A stretch of 64,000 nt of DNA. Origin: Melitaea cinxia. Taxonomy: Eukaryota > Arthropoda > Insecta > Lepidoptera > Nymphalidae. Positions within the stretch are counted from its first letter, which is position 1, and every line of letters starts with the position of its first letter. The notes beneath the pieces were generated by a model, which did not search any database, was not told the origin of the DNA, and saw nothing but the letters and a program-made list of their open reading frames with translations. The stretch lies in assembly GCF_905220565.1 (NCBI RefSeq), contig NC_059406.1, positions 5,218,001-5,282,000 on the forward strand, written 5' to 3'. The translations under genes were made by a program, and so were the position numbers. Of this stretch, positions 49,802-62,400 are shown in pieces.

Positions 49802-52800
49802 TGTATTTTGTAATGAATATAAAGAAGTTGGGTTGGAAATTTCCTTTTTTTAATTTGGGTATAAAATTGCTAAATTACCTCTCCATTAGCTAGAAGCGTG
49901 TTCATTCTCTCCAGGAACCCACTGTCGAGTACGTTAGACTCGTCCAAGATAAAGGCCACTTTCTCATCACGGCAGCCCGCACGACGTAGGACGGAACGTA
50001 GATCCTCATCGAAATCGGCACCAGTGTATTTGTTGTGGACCTTAAATTTTTTTTTTTAGTTTGGTAAATACAAGATTACATTTTTAGAAAATTGTAATGC
50101 ATAACATCAAAATTTACTTTATTCGAGTAGGCTTCAAAAGTACTTTCGACTCGTCATGTTACAAATTATTATTATCTACACTAATGTTGTAACATTCTAC
50201 TTATGTTTCCAATACTTGACTTATCTTATTAAACACTCGTTACTATTATGAAACTCACACTCGTGTTTTAATACCCTTCATTATATGACAGTTGCATAAA
50301 CTACTATTATATTACTTTTAATTAATTACTTATTGTTAAAATATAAATGTCTAAGAAATAGAATACAGATTACGAAACTAAGAAAAAATTAACTATTTGT
50401 CGAACTTCTGTCTGAATTACTGTCGTATCTAAATAGTTGCAACTTTTTCGAATTTTCCGTGCATCAAGAGCAATATATCTATCTATCTACCTTGATTTGG
50501 AAGATGCTGAGGCCGTTCATCCAAGCGACGAACCGGCTGAGCGTGGTCTTGCCGGCGCCCGACACTCCGATGAGCAGCAGGTGACCCTGAGGCTGGCGGA
50601 ATATTCGGTCGATGCGCAGAACGTGCTCTAGCACCTCGTCGAATAACACCAGCGGCACGTCTAATTCTTCCTCGTAGAACACCTGAGGGGAGACAAATGT
50701 TTATTTATTTGTTTATACTTTATTGTACACCACAAAATACGCTTCAGCCTGTATCCCACTACAGGGCATAGGCCTCTTTCCCTATGTAGGAGAAGGTTCA
50801 GAGCTTAATCCACCACGCTGCTTCAATGCGGGTTGGCGGATATATTCTCTACTATGAGTAACGATAGCTATCAGGTACATGATAACAACCGGGACCGGCT
50901 TAACGTGCTCTCCGAGGCACGGTGGGGAGTCCCACAAGCACTGCACAAACACCCAGACCACGGCAAACACCTGTCTGGCCAATACAAATGTTTGTCATGT
51001 GCGGAAATCGAACCCGCAACCGGTACAATCCATGGCTGTGACCGTTGTGCCAACGCGGCACCACAAAATGTTGTCAATTTATTATACTGCTTTTGAAATC
51101 TCTATCCCTGTGTGTGTGTGTTTGTACAGCGAACATAAAAACCCGCGACGGTAAGCGCAACCGCCATATGTGTCCGCGGTGTGCCACCGCATTGACAAAA
51201 AGAGAGAGAGAGGAGACGACGACACTACAATGTTGCCATTTAAAGATTTCTAACAGCACTGTTTATACTAAAGTTGATATTCATGCAAACACAACCAGAT
51301 GTAAAGGAGTACACGAATGCCCAAGACGCTAAGATTTAGAGATTAAGATTGTCGGTTTTACCCAACCACCTGAATGTATAAAAAAAACAATGGCGTTGTG
51401 GGACAGTAGGTTGGAAGGAAGCGTAAAGTCAGCTCTAAGATATTTTGGCTCAACATAGAATAAGCTCCAGGGCTTGTCCAAGTGAGAGTACGCCAGAAAA
51501 TTCAGGGCCTGATTTGAATTGCTAGTGGTCTAATCATTATCATCATTTCAGCCTATTGCAGTCCACTGCTGGACATAGGCCTCCACAAGTACGCGTCAAA
51601 AATGGCGCGATGTCATGTGTGTTGCCCATAGTCACCACGCTGGGCAGGCGGGTTGGTGACCGCAGGGCTGGCTTTGTCGCACTGAAGACGCTACTGCGCG
51701 TCTTCGGCCTGTGTATTTCATTGCCAGTGTGTCTTATAACAAGAAGTAATATAATTTTACCTTCAATCTAGCCTTGACGTATTCGCGTAGCTGATCTCGT
51801 TGGACCGGCACGTAGTCTTTGCTGAGCCAGTTACTGTATAGAATAGGACGAGCCAAAGCTTGTTCCTTGTTGATGCCTTCAAAGAAAAATAATTATTAAT
51901 TTATGTTTTACATTTGATTTTTTTACACGATATAACATAAAGTTTGAAACAATTACCTGGGAAAAACCTCATTGCAAAGTTATCAATGTTCTCTTCAGTC
52001 CATTGTCGTTCACTGTCTTCTACTAGACGGTCTTGGAAGAGACGTAATGCTTCGTGAGCCCACAAGCGCACTAATCCTTCCACGGTTAGGTTATCTAAAG
52101 GTCTGCAAAAATTATTAGGGTTGAGATAATGTTACGAATTTTGACTTTCAACTTAACATAGTCTCATCAACAGACTTCAGATAGAGAAATTGTCAATATA
52201 TTATTTATTTGAGTAGAAAAAGAAAAGTATTTACAAAATTATTTAAGTAAGAGTTTATCAATTACAAAAATAAATCGTCGATAATATTCATTTATTTAAT
52301 ACATAAATACTACAAACATTTATCCTTTGATCGCATGTCATTTACCTAATTGTTATTAGTATGTTACATCACTATCTGTCATAGGACACTAGTCGACAAG
52401 GAGGAGCGTCAAGGAGCCTGTCAAGATGTAGTCATTATCATTTAGGGATTGCAACCCCGTGCGGGATCCCGCACTCTTTGGTTTTTGTTTAAGATATCTA
52501 TCATATTGTACGCAATAAATATTTATTTGGCGTCATATATAATTTATCAACAATCCTTATTTGTTTTCTAATAATTTTTAACTGAGGTAGGGCACAGCAG
52601 GAATTTCCTGCTCAAAATATGGAGCAGCCCGACTGGGGAAGTACCTCGACCTTACAGAAGACCACAGCTAAATAATACTGTTTTCAAGTAGTATTGTGTT
52701 CCTGTTGGTGAGTAAGGTGACCAGAGCTCCTGGGGGGATTGGGGATTGGGTCGGCAACGCGCTTGCGATGCTTCTGGTGTTGCAGGCGTCTATAAGCTAC

Positions 52801-52850
52801 GGTAATCGCTTACCATCAGGTGAGCCGTACGCTTGTTTGCCGACCTAGTG

Positions 52851-52887
<37 letters not shown>

Positions 52888-53355
52888 AAATCATAATCAA
52901 GTACAAGTAATCAGGTTTTTTGACTAGTTGGGTAAATTATGTCAATTGGAAATGCTTACGATTAGTTAAGATATGAATAAACCTTAATAATATATGTCTT
53001 GAGTATGACTAAATTTAATATCTTCCTTTGGCATTAAAAAGTATGTCGTTACGCCCTATTTTAATTTGATTTCGATCTGACAAGTAGTTTTTGAGTCACC
53101 CATAATAATGCGTATTTGATTGATTAATTTTTTCGATGACCTACGCTGTATTTTATATTGTATTATATTTTAGTCTCTTGGCTTCTACGTTTAGAGTGGA
53201 CCGTCATAATCAAGCGTCAGGTACGGTCTTCTGATTCCGTCGGACACAAAACGTACCATTTCACTTTTCAAAATTTTCTGATATTCCTGTGAGCCGTTCT
53301 TTGTATTTTTATATATTTTTTGTTCAAGCCTCTTCTTTAATTTTTCCGTTAACAG

Positions 53356-53426
<71 letters not shown>

Positions 53427-56400
53427 TACCAGAGAAATTAAATATTAATTTTCAAATTTGCGGGAACTACGGATTCGCGTCTTTGAGGAGCGGGATTTTT
53501 TTTGCAATCCCTATTACCATTGCTTTTTGTGTCGGTCTCTAAATATAATAACGTCGATTTTAATCAAAACCTAGCAATAAGAACGCAGAGCTGCGAGCCG
53601 TCACCTGATGGCCTCGCAGATGCCGCGCACCCAGCGCGTCATCTCGCGCGGCGAGTACACGTAGTGCGGCTGCATGTCCTGCGTGAAGCGCTCCTGCGAG
53701 GCGAGGTACAGGCGCACCATGGCCTGCGTCAGCGGTTCCGCGTAGCCGCGCAGTGCTGGCTGCATACGCAGCATGGCGCGCGTAAACGTGCCGTAGATCT
53801 GCGGAAAGGGAAGGGGGGCGGGGGGTTAATAAACGATTCTCCCTCGTCGGCCCTCAGTAGGATTTTCTTCCGTGTCCGGGGTCCGGAAATACACAAAATG
53901 CACGAACACACACACTCAGACCACGACAAACATCTATGAGTATATGGCTAATATGGTTCGAGGATCGAGATAATTGTGTTGAGGCGTCGTCGAAGATTAT
54001 TTGTATTTCTTTCAAACTATTTCACAATTATCTTGTTAAGTAAGGAACTATTCGCGATTGAAGAGGACTATTTATTATTTTAATTGTATGTGTATGGTAG
54101 AAATATAATTTGACAGTAAGTAGATTTTAAGGAATTGTCGTAATAATTGCACTCAATGTCGCTTTTGTCACCTTACAGATCCAGTGACTTCTCAATATCA
54201 ATGAGAGCTATTTCGTAAATCGTATAGCAAATGTTAACCATAGTTATACAATTATTACTTAAATTCTTCTGCACCATCGTAAAACTAAAAATTAGCACCA
54301 ACTATTGCCAATGTACTTGTTATTGGCTTTTTGGTTAGAATCGAAGTAAACATCATACGATATGATTGCAAGTAGGTAGAAGTGGTCGGCGTGGGCACAA
54401 GGCCGGCCAGCGGTACCTGCTCCAGCGAGGTCTCGCCCGGGTAGTCGACGTAGATGACGGGCACGTGGCGCAGCAGGCGGTGCGACAGCGGCTTGCGGCC
54501 CGGGTCCGTGGGCGGGTTGCAGGCGCCCACGAACTGGATGCGCTCCAGGTGCACCCACGAGTGGTCTGCGACACGCGAGCCTCATGTGACTGGGGTGTCG
54601 TGTGGTGCACGACCTGGGGTCTACTACTTAAGTGTGATCACGAAATATGCTATTCAAAATTTGAAGCAGCCCGACTGGGGATAAATAAATAATAAATAAA
54701 CGTTTCACACTCAATGTGTGATGTACTTCAATTTTATCGAAAATCACAGCTTAATTAATTTTCTTTTAGAAAGCGGTGAGTGAGGTAGCCAGAGCTCCGT
54801 GGCTGGCTAAGGGGTTGGGTTCGGTACGTTTTGAAGGCATCCTTAGACTAAGGTATCCGTTTACTATTTCTGTCAGAGCATATGCTTGATTACTACTTTT
54901 ATAGTATAAAAAAGTATCTAATAAAATCGTGATTTTGTTTATGTCTTCCTATGTTTTAGTTTGTGTATATTATGAAATCAAATCATTGAAGTAATAAATC
55001 TACTCTCACCACTTGCCCTGTAGAATCCTTTATGCTCGAGAAGTTGTCTCAAAAATGAAATAACACGTTGTGTTCCATATTGGTCCATATCAGGTAAATT
55101 AATTTCGTCACAGAACAGGACGAGCCATTTGCCGAGCTGCAATAAAAATAGCATTGACAAGTCAATAATTTTTTTATTATTCATAATATGCAACCAATTA
55201 TGTACCAGTTTCATTTGCCAACAAATAATAATATTATTACCTGCACAGGAGCTAGAACGACGCCATTAGGTGTCTTGCGGTATTCGCAGTAGTGGTCGAA
55301 TGTCTTCAGAAGTAGTTCTGGAGTAGTCGCCGACGAGAAGTTGAGACCGACCACTTCCATGTCCGGTAGCGCTCGAAGCGCAGAGAAGAGCGTCATCGTC
55401 TTACCGGAACCGGGGGGACCACACAGTACTAAAAATGAAATTCGATTATTAATTTGTATTTTATTTGATTCAATTATTATTTTGGATAATGTCTACGGAT
55501 ATGCGGATGTTTGTCGCCAACTTGTGGAGAACTATGTCTAGTGGTGGGCTGTGAAAGCATCAAAAGAAATTATTGGAACTATTGAACACCATCAAATTAT
55601 TATTTTCAAAGTATTCATCTTAGGGTCATTTACTATAATTTGAGACAGATGAACGCCTTATTAAATCGATAATAACGCAAACACGCTAAACTAGCAATCA
55701 TAACAATATATAAAATATATAATTTTGATGTTGACACGTAAATATATAATAATGCTCTTGCTCACCCAGCGGCTTGTGCTCCGCCAGCCAGGTGTAGAGC
55801 AGCGCCTCGTGGCGCACGGTGTCCAGCGTGGGCACCACCACGTCGGGCGCCGCCACCTTGTGCGTCTCCACCTCGATCTGCGGCACCTTGGCCGACCACG
55901 GCACCCACTCGCCCGTTATCGACACCTGCGCACCCGCACGCTCCGCGTTACTCGCCCTTCTGGGGTAGCTCATTTCTCTACATTATTCACTCTTTAATTA
56001 TATATTCGTTACTAGCTCGGCTCCGCGGTTTTACCCGCGTTGACTTGTTTAAATTAACAGCTAAAATATTATGTAGTCTACAACAGCCTTCTTCGGGAAA
56101 CCATCATACAAAAATAATTTTTAAATTCGACCCAGTAGTTCCTGAGATTAGTGCTTTCAAACAAACAAACTCTTCAACTTTATAATACTAGTATATATTG
56201 CACTTAAAATGTTGGTTCAGTTAATTGTAAACAAAATTGTTAGCAACGCTGAACATATCTCTAGAAGAGAACTTTCTCAGCGAACCCGTGACAAACAAAA
56301 CTAATGATAATAAGTGTGTTTGCTAACGAACAAAAAAACCGCCTTTAATTTACATCGACAAATAAATTCAACGTAGGTAATCGAAAAATTGTCAGTTAAG

Positions 56401-59400
56401 TACGCAATATTGAGAATAATTGAAAAAGTACTCGTCAGATCTTTTTCAAAATTAAATGAGACCTACACAAGGATTAGCTTTTGATTAAGAAAAGAATCAT
56501 TAAAATCGATACAACCAGTAAAAAGTTATGAGGTAACAAAACACACACACAAAAAAAATACGGTTGAATAATTGAGAATCTTCTTTTTGAAGCCTGTCCA
56601 AACTAAATCTAAACTTAGTGTTTAGTGTTAAGGCGAAGATTTCATGTTTTTCATAAAATTTTTGCTAAACTTTTATACTAGTTTCATACAAAATTTTGTA
56701 AGAAGTACCTCGAAATCGATTATGTGCTGATTCGCTCCACAATTGGGTAGTTGCATCGTGCTGGCCGATCTTATGAAGTCGCCCAACTCATTTCGGTCCT
56801 GTGGAATTATCGATTGTTAGCGATTACATTTGGGTGACAATTTTTTAAAATTAGTCCTAATTGATTCCGTCCGATTGAGGTTATAGAACGTACCTTAAGT
56901 TTAGCGTCTCCGGCGAATGACCATAACAACGAGTATACGAGCCATTTGGGCACGTAAGCTTCTAGTTGCTCGTTGGTAATAGGGAAGTCGGGGTGTTGAC
57001 GATTGTACGCGAGTATGTTCCTACATGAAAAAATATACAATTATGTAGACACAATGACAACACATCATTTAAAAAGACTGCTCGAAATTGAACTATTCGT
57101 TAGCAAAACGAATAGTTTTTTCGAATATAGAAATCGGAATTATGACTACTAATTTATGAGATGTTAACAATTAGTCACCTAACGCCACGGTTCAACATTG
57201 AGTGCAGAGAGGACAGAGCGCGGTGACGAGTGAAGTCCATGATGTGATCGAGTGAAACGGCGCGCTCCAAGCACTTCACTACTAAGCCGTCTCCGTAGAA
57301 CAAAGGTTGCAAGATGGCCGCTACATCACGTTGAGTCTAAAATAAAATAAAATTATATCTATATATCTATCCTATATTTTCTTCGTTATATATTGTAGTT
57401 TTTATCGTCTAATATTTACTTGAAGAGCAGGCGATAAAATATTCTCGGTAGCGTTCTGGTCGCCACCGGCGGTCGGTGCAGCCATCACGATACTGAAGGA
57501 ATCCTCTTCACCATCCTCTAAAGGTATATTTCTTAATCTGAAAAAAAATATAGACATAAATATTTCTCAAACCTTAAGATAGAATTTGTCGCATCGTTAT
57601 AATATGGAATACGTACCTGAGTAAGTAATTTTCGAAGATCATTTCCGTTGAGAGTACGTCCTGCGAGAACCACACCATCCCGCAACGAGATACCGTTGCG
57701 AGGGTCGCGTATTTCAGGTCTTGTACCTATTGCAATATGATTAACTATTATCAGTTTTCTCCTAATTGCAAGTTTTATGCTCTTAGGCTTGATTTATAAT
57801 TCAGTAACGTCACGATATTGTCAGAAAATTAGTTATGCTTTTTTATGTTTAAATACCGTAACGTCAACGGGATTAATTGGAAAGAAATATATGAAAGCGT
57901 GTCATTCGGGTAGGTAACGGGCTATAGAGATTACGCCTTTATTATAGCAGCGGAATAGTAACAACATAATAATTTGAACAAATCTGACAGGAACCAAAAT
58001 AAGTTGTGGTTGAAACCAACGCATATATAAAAATAGGCTGCCAATGGGGACGTTTCTTTAAACACTCAAGGCCCCTCAGTATGATTTTCTCCTGTATCAG
58101 GGTCCGGAAATACAATACACAAGCACAAAAGCCTAGACCACGACAAACATCTATATGGCCAATATAAATGTCTGTCGTGAGCGGGGATCGAACCCGCAAC
58201 CGCCAGTGCAACAGCCAGTACTGTGACACCTGCGCCAACGCATCGTCAAAGTTCTCCAAGGATAACTCATCAGGCACTCTAAAAATGTAAATAAATCTCT
58301 TAGTTATGTGCAATAAGAAGTACTCAATGACCATGAAAATGACAATGCAGAGACAGGCGCTCGTCATTGGGCAGCGTCAGAAGCTATCCACACCCATGGG
58401 GAGCAGTTCGCAAGGGAGTCTTTAGGTACCCTACAGATATACAAACGCCGCAGTAAGGAGTAATGGGAGCAGCCAGTGACCTCGAACATGACGCGCACGT
58501 TGGGCGGCAGCGACAGGCGCTCGCCGTTGGGCAGCGTCAGCAGCTTGTTGTCGTCCAGCACGGAGTTGAGGTTCTCCACCCACTCGGGGTCCACGTCGCC
58601 GTCGAATATGATCCACTGGCGCTTGTTGATCTCGCCGCGGACGTTGTCGATTATTTTCCTGATGTTAAGCACACACATTCAAAACAATGCCTGGGGTAGA
58701 ATTATAGGGGAGTACGCCAATGCTGAGGTCCAAGGAAGTGCAAAATAATTACACAATGATTTAGGTACTAGCCGTTGAATTTGTTCATAAATGAGTTAAT
58801 AGCAGCGTTGGAATTAAAAAGGTTTGTTTTCTAATGTTTACGCGAATTTTACTCATTTAATGAAACAACTTTTTTCGGATTTTATCGCGGTTTATTTTAG
58901 GTTGCTGTAAAGTATCCGAAACGTCGGGAATCAAAAGTTAATAATAAACCGCGATAAAATCCGAAAAAAAGTTGTTTCATTAAAAAGGTTTATTACAAAT
59001 TACATTGTTGAATAATAAATAGTTATATTTAATCAATAAATAACTATAACTATTATATTATCTTAAATTTTTTGACAAATTACTAATATTGGACGGATTT
59101 AGAATGAAAATTACCTCACTCTAAGAGCAAAGAAGTATAAATTTTCAAACGAAAATAGGACCACACTTATGCTGAGACAAAAATCTCACATCAAATACAT
59201 ACAACTTTTAATGAAAATTTTTAATAGGTAAATGGTAATATCAATGGCTTTCAACAGTATACTATATTTTAAACAAATAAATAGTCTTTATACACTTTTG
59301 TCTACTCACCGAAGAATATGAGTAAACAATCCGTCGGTCCATTCACGCGTGTTAGGGTCGAGCACACCATACAAAGTTTCCTTCGACATTGCTTTAGGAT

Positions 59401-62400
59401 CGATCACATGGGCAACACCTTCTACTCCTTCAAACCTAGAAATACATACAGAAAAAAAAAATTAGAATATTCCATTTTCGTTTATACATAAATTGTATAT
59501 TATGTTGAATATCAGTTACCGTTCTAAAGCTTTGAGCAGAACACGCCATGCCGTAGATTTACCACTTCCTGAAGGTCCGACCATCATCAGACCATGATTT
59601 AACTTGCAAATTTGGTACAGTTGAAGAACCTGCGTATATCAAACAAATAATATATATTTTGTTAAATTTACTTAACATTTTAGACGGACATTTATTAAAG
59701 ACGTTAGAAAATACGAAGTAATGTTTCACGTTGGTAAGATGTAAATTGAAATAATGTTTAATGAGTAAATCAGGCAAATTTATAGATAGGATTTTTTACT
59801 AGACTTCGAAGTAGGTTAATAAAATACAATAATTAGCGTGTTTTAAATTTAAGAAATGAATACAGCGTAATGTTAGTGAAATGAAGAGGGCAGTGTAGCA
59901 AAAATAAATTTGTTGTGTGTTCATATTTTCAATACAAACCAAAAAAGAAGACATGAATACGTGTAAGGAGTATGAAAAAAAAAAAAAAAAAAAACATTAA
60001 AGTAACGTAACGAGAAGAAAAAATTGTTTTCGAAAGTTTTTATAAAGTAAAATGTGAGCAACAAATTGTTTCATTCGTTTTTACAATTATTATATTACTA
60101 TCAACCAAAGCATACAGCGTTGTTTACAATCTGTAAAAAAGAAACTAAATCACCTTCATACATTTAAATATTTGACCCAAACCAAAAAAAGCTCATACAC
60201 GACACTTAGATATAAACATGCAACCCAACATACATAAATAAACATTTTATAAAACGTCCACTGGAAACTCCATTGGAGAAACATAAACGTCACCAGAAGG
60301 CAGCGTTCACGAGACACTCAGTGAGTCTCACGGGAGGGGTAAGGTAGGAAGTAGTAAGGTAGGTTTCGGTGTTGTTTGTGTAGGGAGGTTGTGTATGTGG
60401 AGTGGGGGTTGTTGTATTTGTGGGGGGGGGGGGTTTGTACGAGTGTGTTGATTGTTGTATATGGGGGGGGGGGGTGTTGATAGTTGTATATGGGGGGGGT
60501 GTTGATAGTTGTATATGGGGGGGTGTGTTGATAGTTGTATATGGGGTGTGTGTGTTGATTGTTGTACATGGGAGGGGGGGGGGGGGTATGTGGATAGAGG
60601 GGGTGAAGGGCGATAGCCTGGACAAGCGCACACGGTCCCGCACTGACCTTGTCGATCCACGTGCTGTACTGCGCGCGCGAGGCCGCGCTGCGCCTCTGTC
60701 GTTAGCGGTAGCATGGAAACCATATCGGTCACACTCGCGCTTACACCACGCATGCGAGGACTGCGCTTCGTACCGTGACGAGCATCTCGTGCGAGATCGA
60801 CTCGTGTACGAAGCGCAGTCCCGTGTAAATGAACTTCATCATCAAGCAAAAACTTTTTAGTAAAATGTTATTAACGATTCCCATATTTTAAGGCTAATGA
60901 ATGTTAATGTTAATATGAGTTAATCTCGCTGTAACACCCTCACCGATCTCATCTCAGTTTAAATGACTTCTGTTATGATTGCGAGTAAATAATGGTTTAC
61001 TTTACACAAATTTTATGACAATGAGTAAATAATAAATAACTGTGCTCCTTAAAGCATTTTTGGGTCGTCATGATCGATTAAACAATGAGATGAATGACAT
61101 TTTCTTCTCTCAGTTTTTTGCTATCCAGAACCAAGTTAGTATATTTTTTTTAGTATTTATATTGATAGTTACTAATAATAATCACGGCATTCCTTATCAA
61201 ACATAAATTTATTCAAATACATTACCTTTTCCATCCATGTATTGCCGTGTTCGTCTCCTTCGCCACAAACCAAAAATTCTTCTGCACAAACTGCTCGAAT
61301 TTCATTCTTAAGACCTAATGAAAACCAAAATTTTGTTATTTATTTCATCTAACCATAGATTTCTAACGATTTTTCAACCGAGACCGAGAACACAGTTCGA
61401 GACTTTTATGTAGTACATATGGAACGATGCCATATTTCCAGGACAAGCTCTTGATGGATGCCGAGGAACTAATCATAATATGGAGAGGTATTTTTTAGAG
61501 AAACATTTTCTTTATAAGCGATTATAAGCTTCTAGCATTAAAGATGGCAAGAGGTAAGGAATTTATTGATTCTATCAGGACGTAGATTAATACTTGGAAA
61601 ATTGTTTTCTATTCTTAATTTTTAATAAATAGCTTATAGTATTTTACCACTTTTAAGTAATGACAAATGATTTCTTTCTATATACTTGAAGGACATTTTA
61701 ACAAACATTATTTCGATCACTCACCAGTCATTTCAGCTCTGGTGTAGCCAACATTGGGGAAGACATCGTTTAACAACGAGAATAGCAATGGAATATCTTC
61801 CGCCACAAGTTTAGGCACCATGGTCTCACAGACAGATTGAATCAGAATGTCTTGTTCTGGGAGAGACTCCGCTATTGACGCCTCGTCCGGAACTTCTGTA
61901 CCACGCTCGATTAGATTTTCCTAAAATAATTGGATATTTAATTTAATTATAGAATGACGCGAATCCCTTAAATTTTAAGAAGTATTAGGACTACTGCTCT
62001 ACGTACTGAAAGGGCACTTGAATAATAAGTATAAATTAAATGATAATTAAAACAGGGTATGGGGAACTAAGCTTCTGTGGTCTTGTCTTATTTATGAAAA
62101 ATAAAGCTAAGTGTATACAGTCGTATAAGTTTAACTTCTTCTTTTTTATTAAGAGTTTATAATACCTTTATCTTTTGGATGCGGTCACGCTTGACATTAC
62201 CAGCAGATACTAGTACCGACTTCAGAGCACGCAGACCAAAATCATAGTGAGACTGATTAGAGAGCTGTTCATCGCAGAGCCTAAAAAATTAAAAAAAAAA
62301 AAATGCAAAACAGCTATAAATGAAAAACTAACGTAATTTCAATTTATCATCATAGCAATTTGCGCAAATCTTTATTGTTAAAACCTGTATCATTCAAAAA

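Noticed and set aside
58033..58252. tRNA gene on the - strand
   Set aside because: A- and B-box sequences are present, but no complete cloverleaf; the same head plus body recurs elsewhere, so it is a SINE.
60648..60695. Candidate exon as a replacement for exon 61226-61314
   Set aside because: The phase at the acceptor does not fit: a replacement needs a length of 2 modulo 3, and an in-frame TAA blocks any longer version. Only insertion is possible.
60290..60860. ORFs of 117-173 codons across the G-rich repeat
   Set aside because: Low-complexity products (runs of Pro-Pro, Thr-Ile-Asn) from the minisatellite; no codon signature and no similarity recognised.
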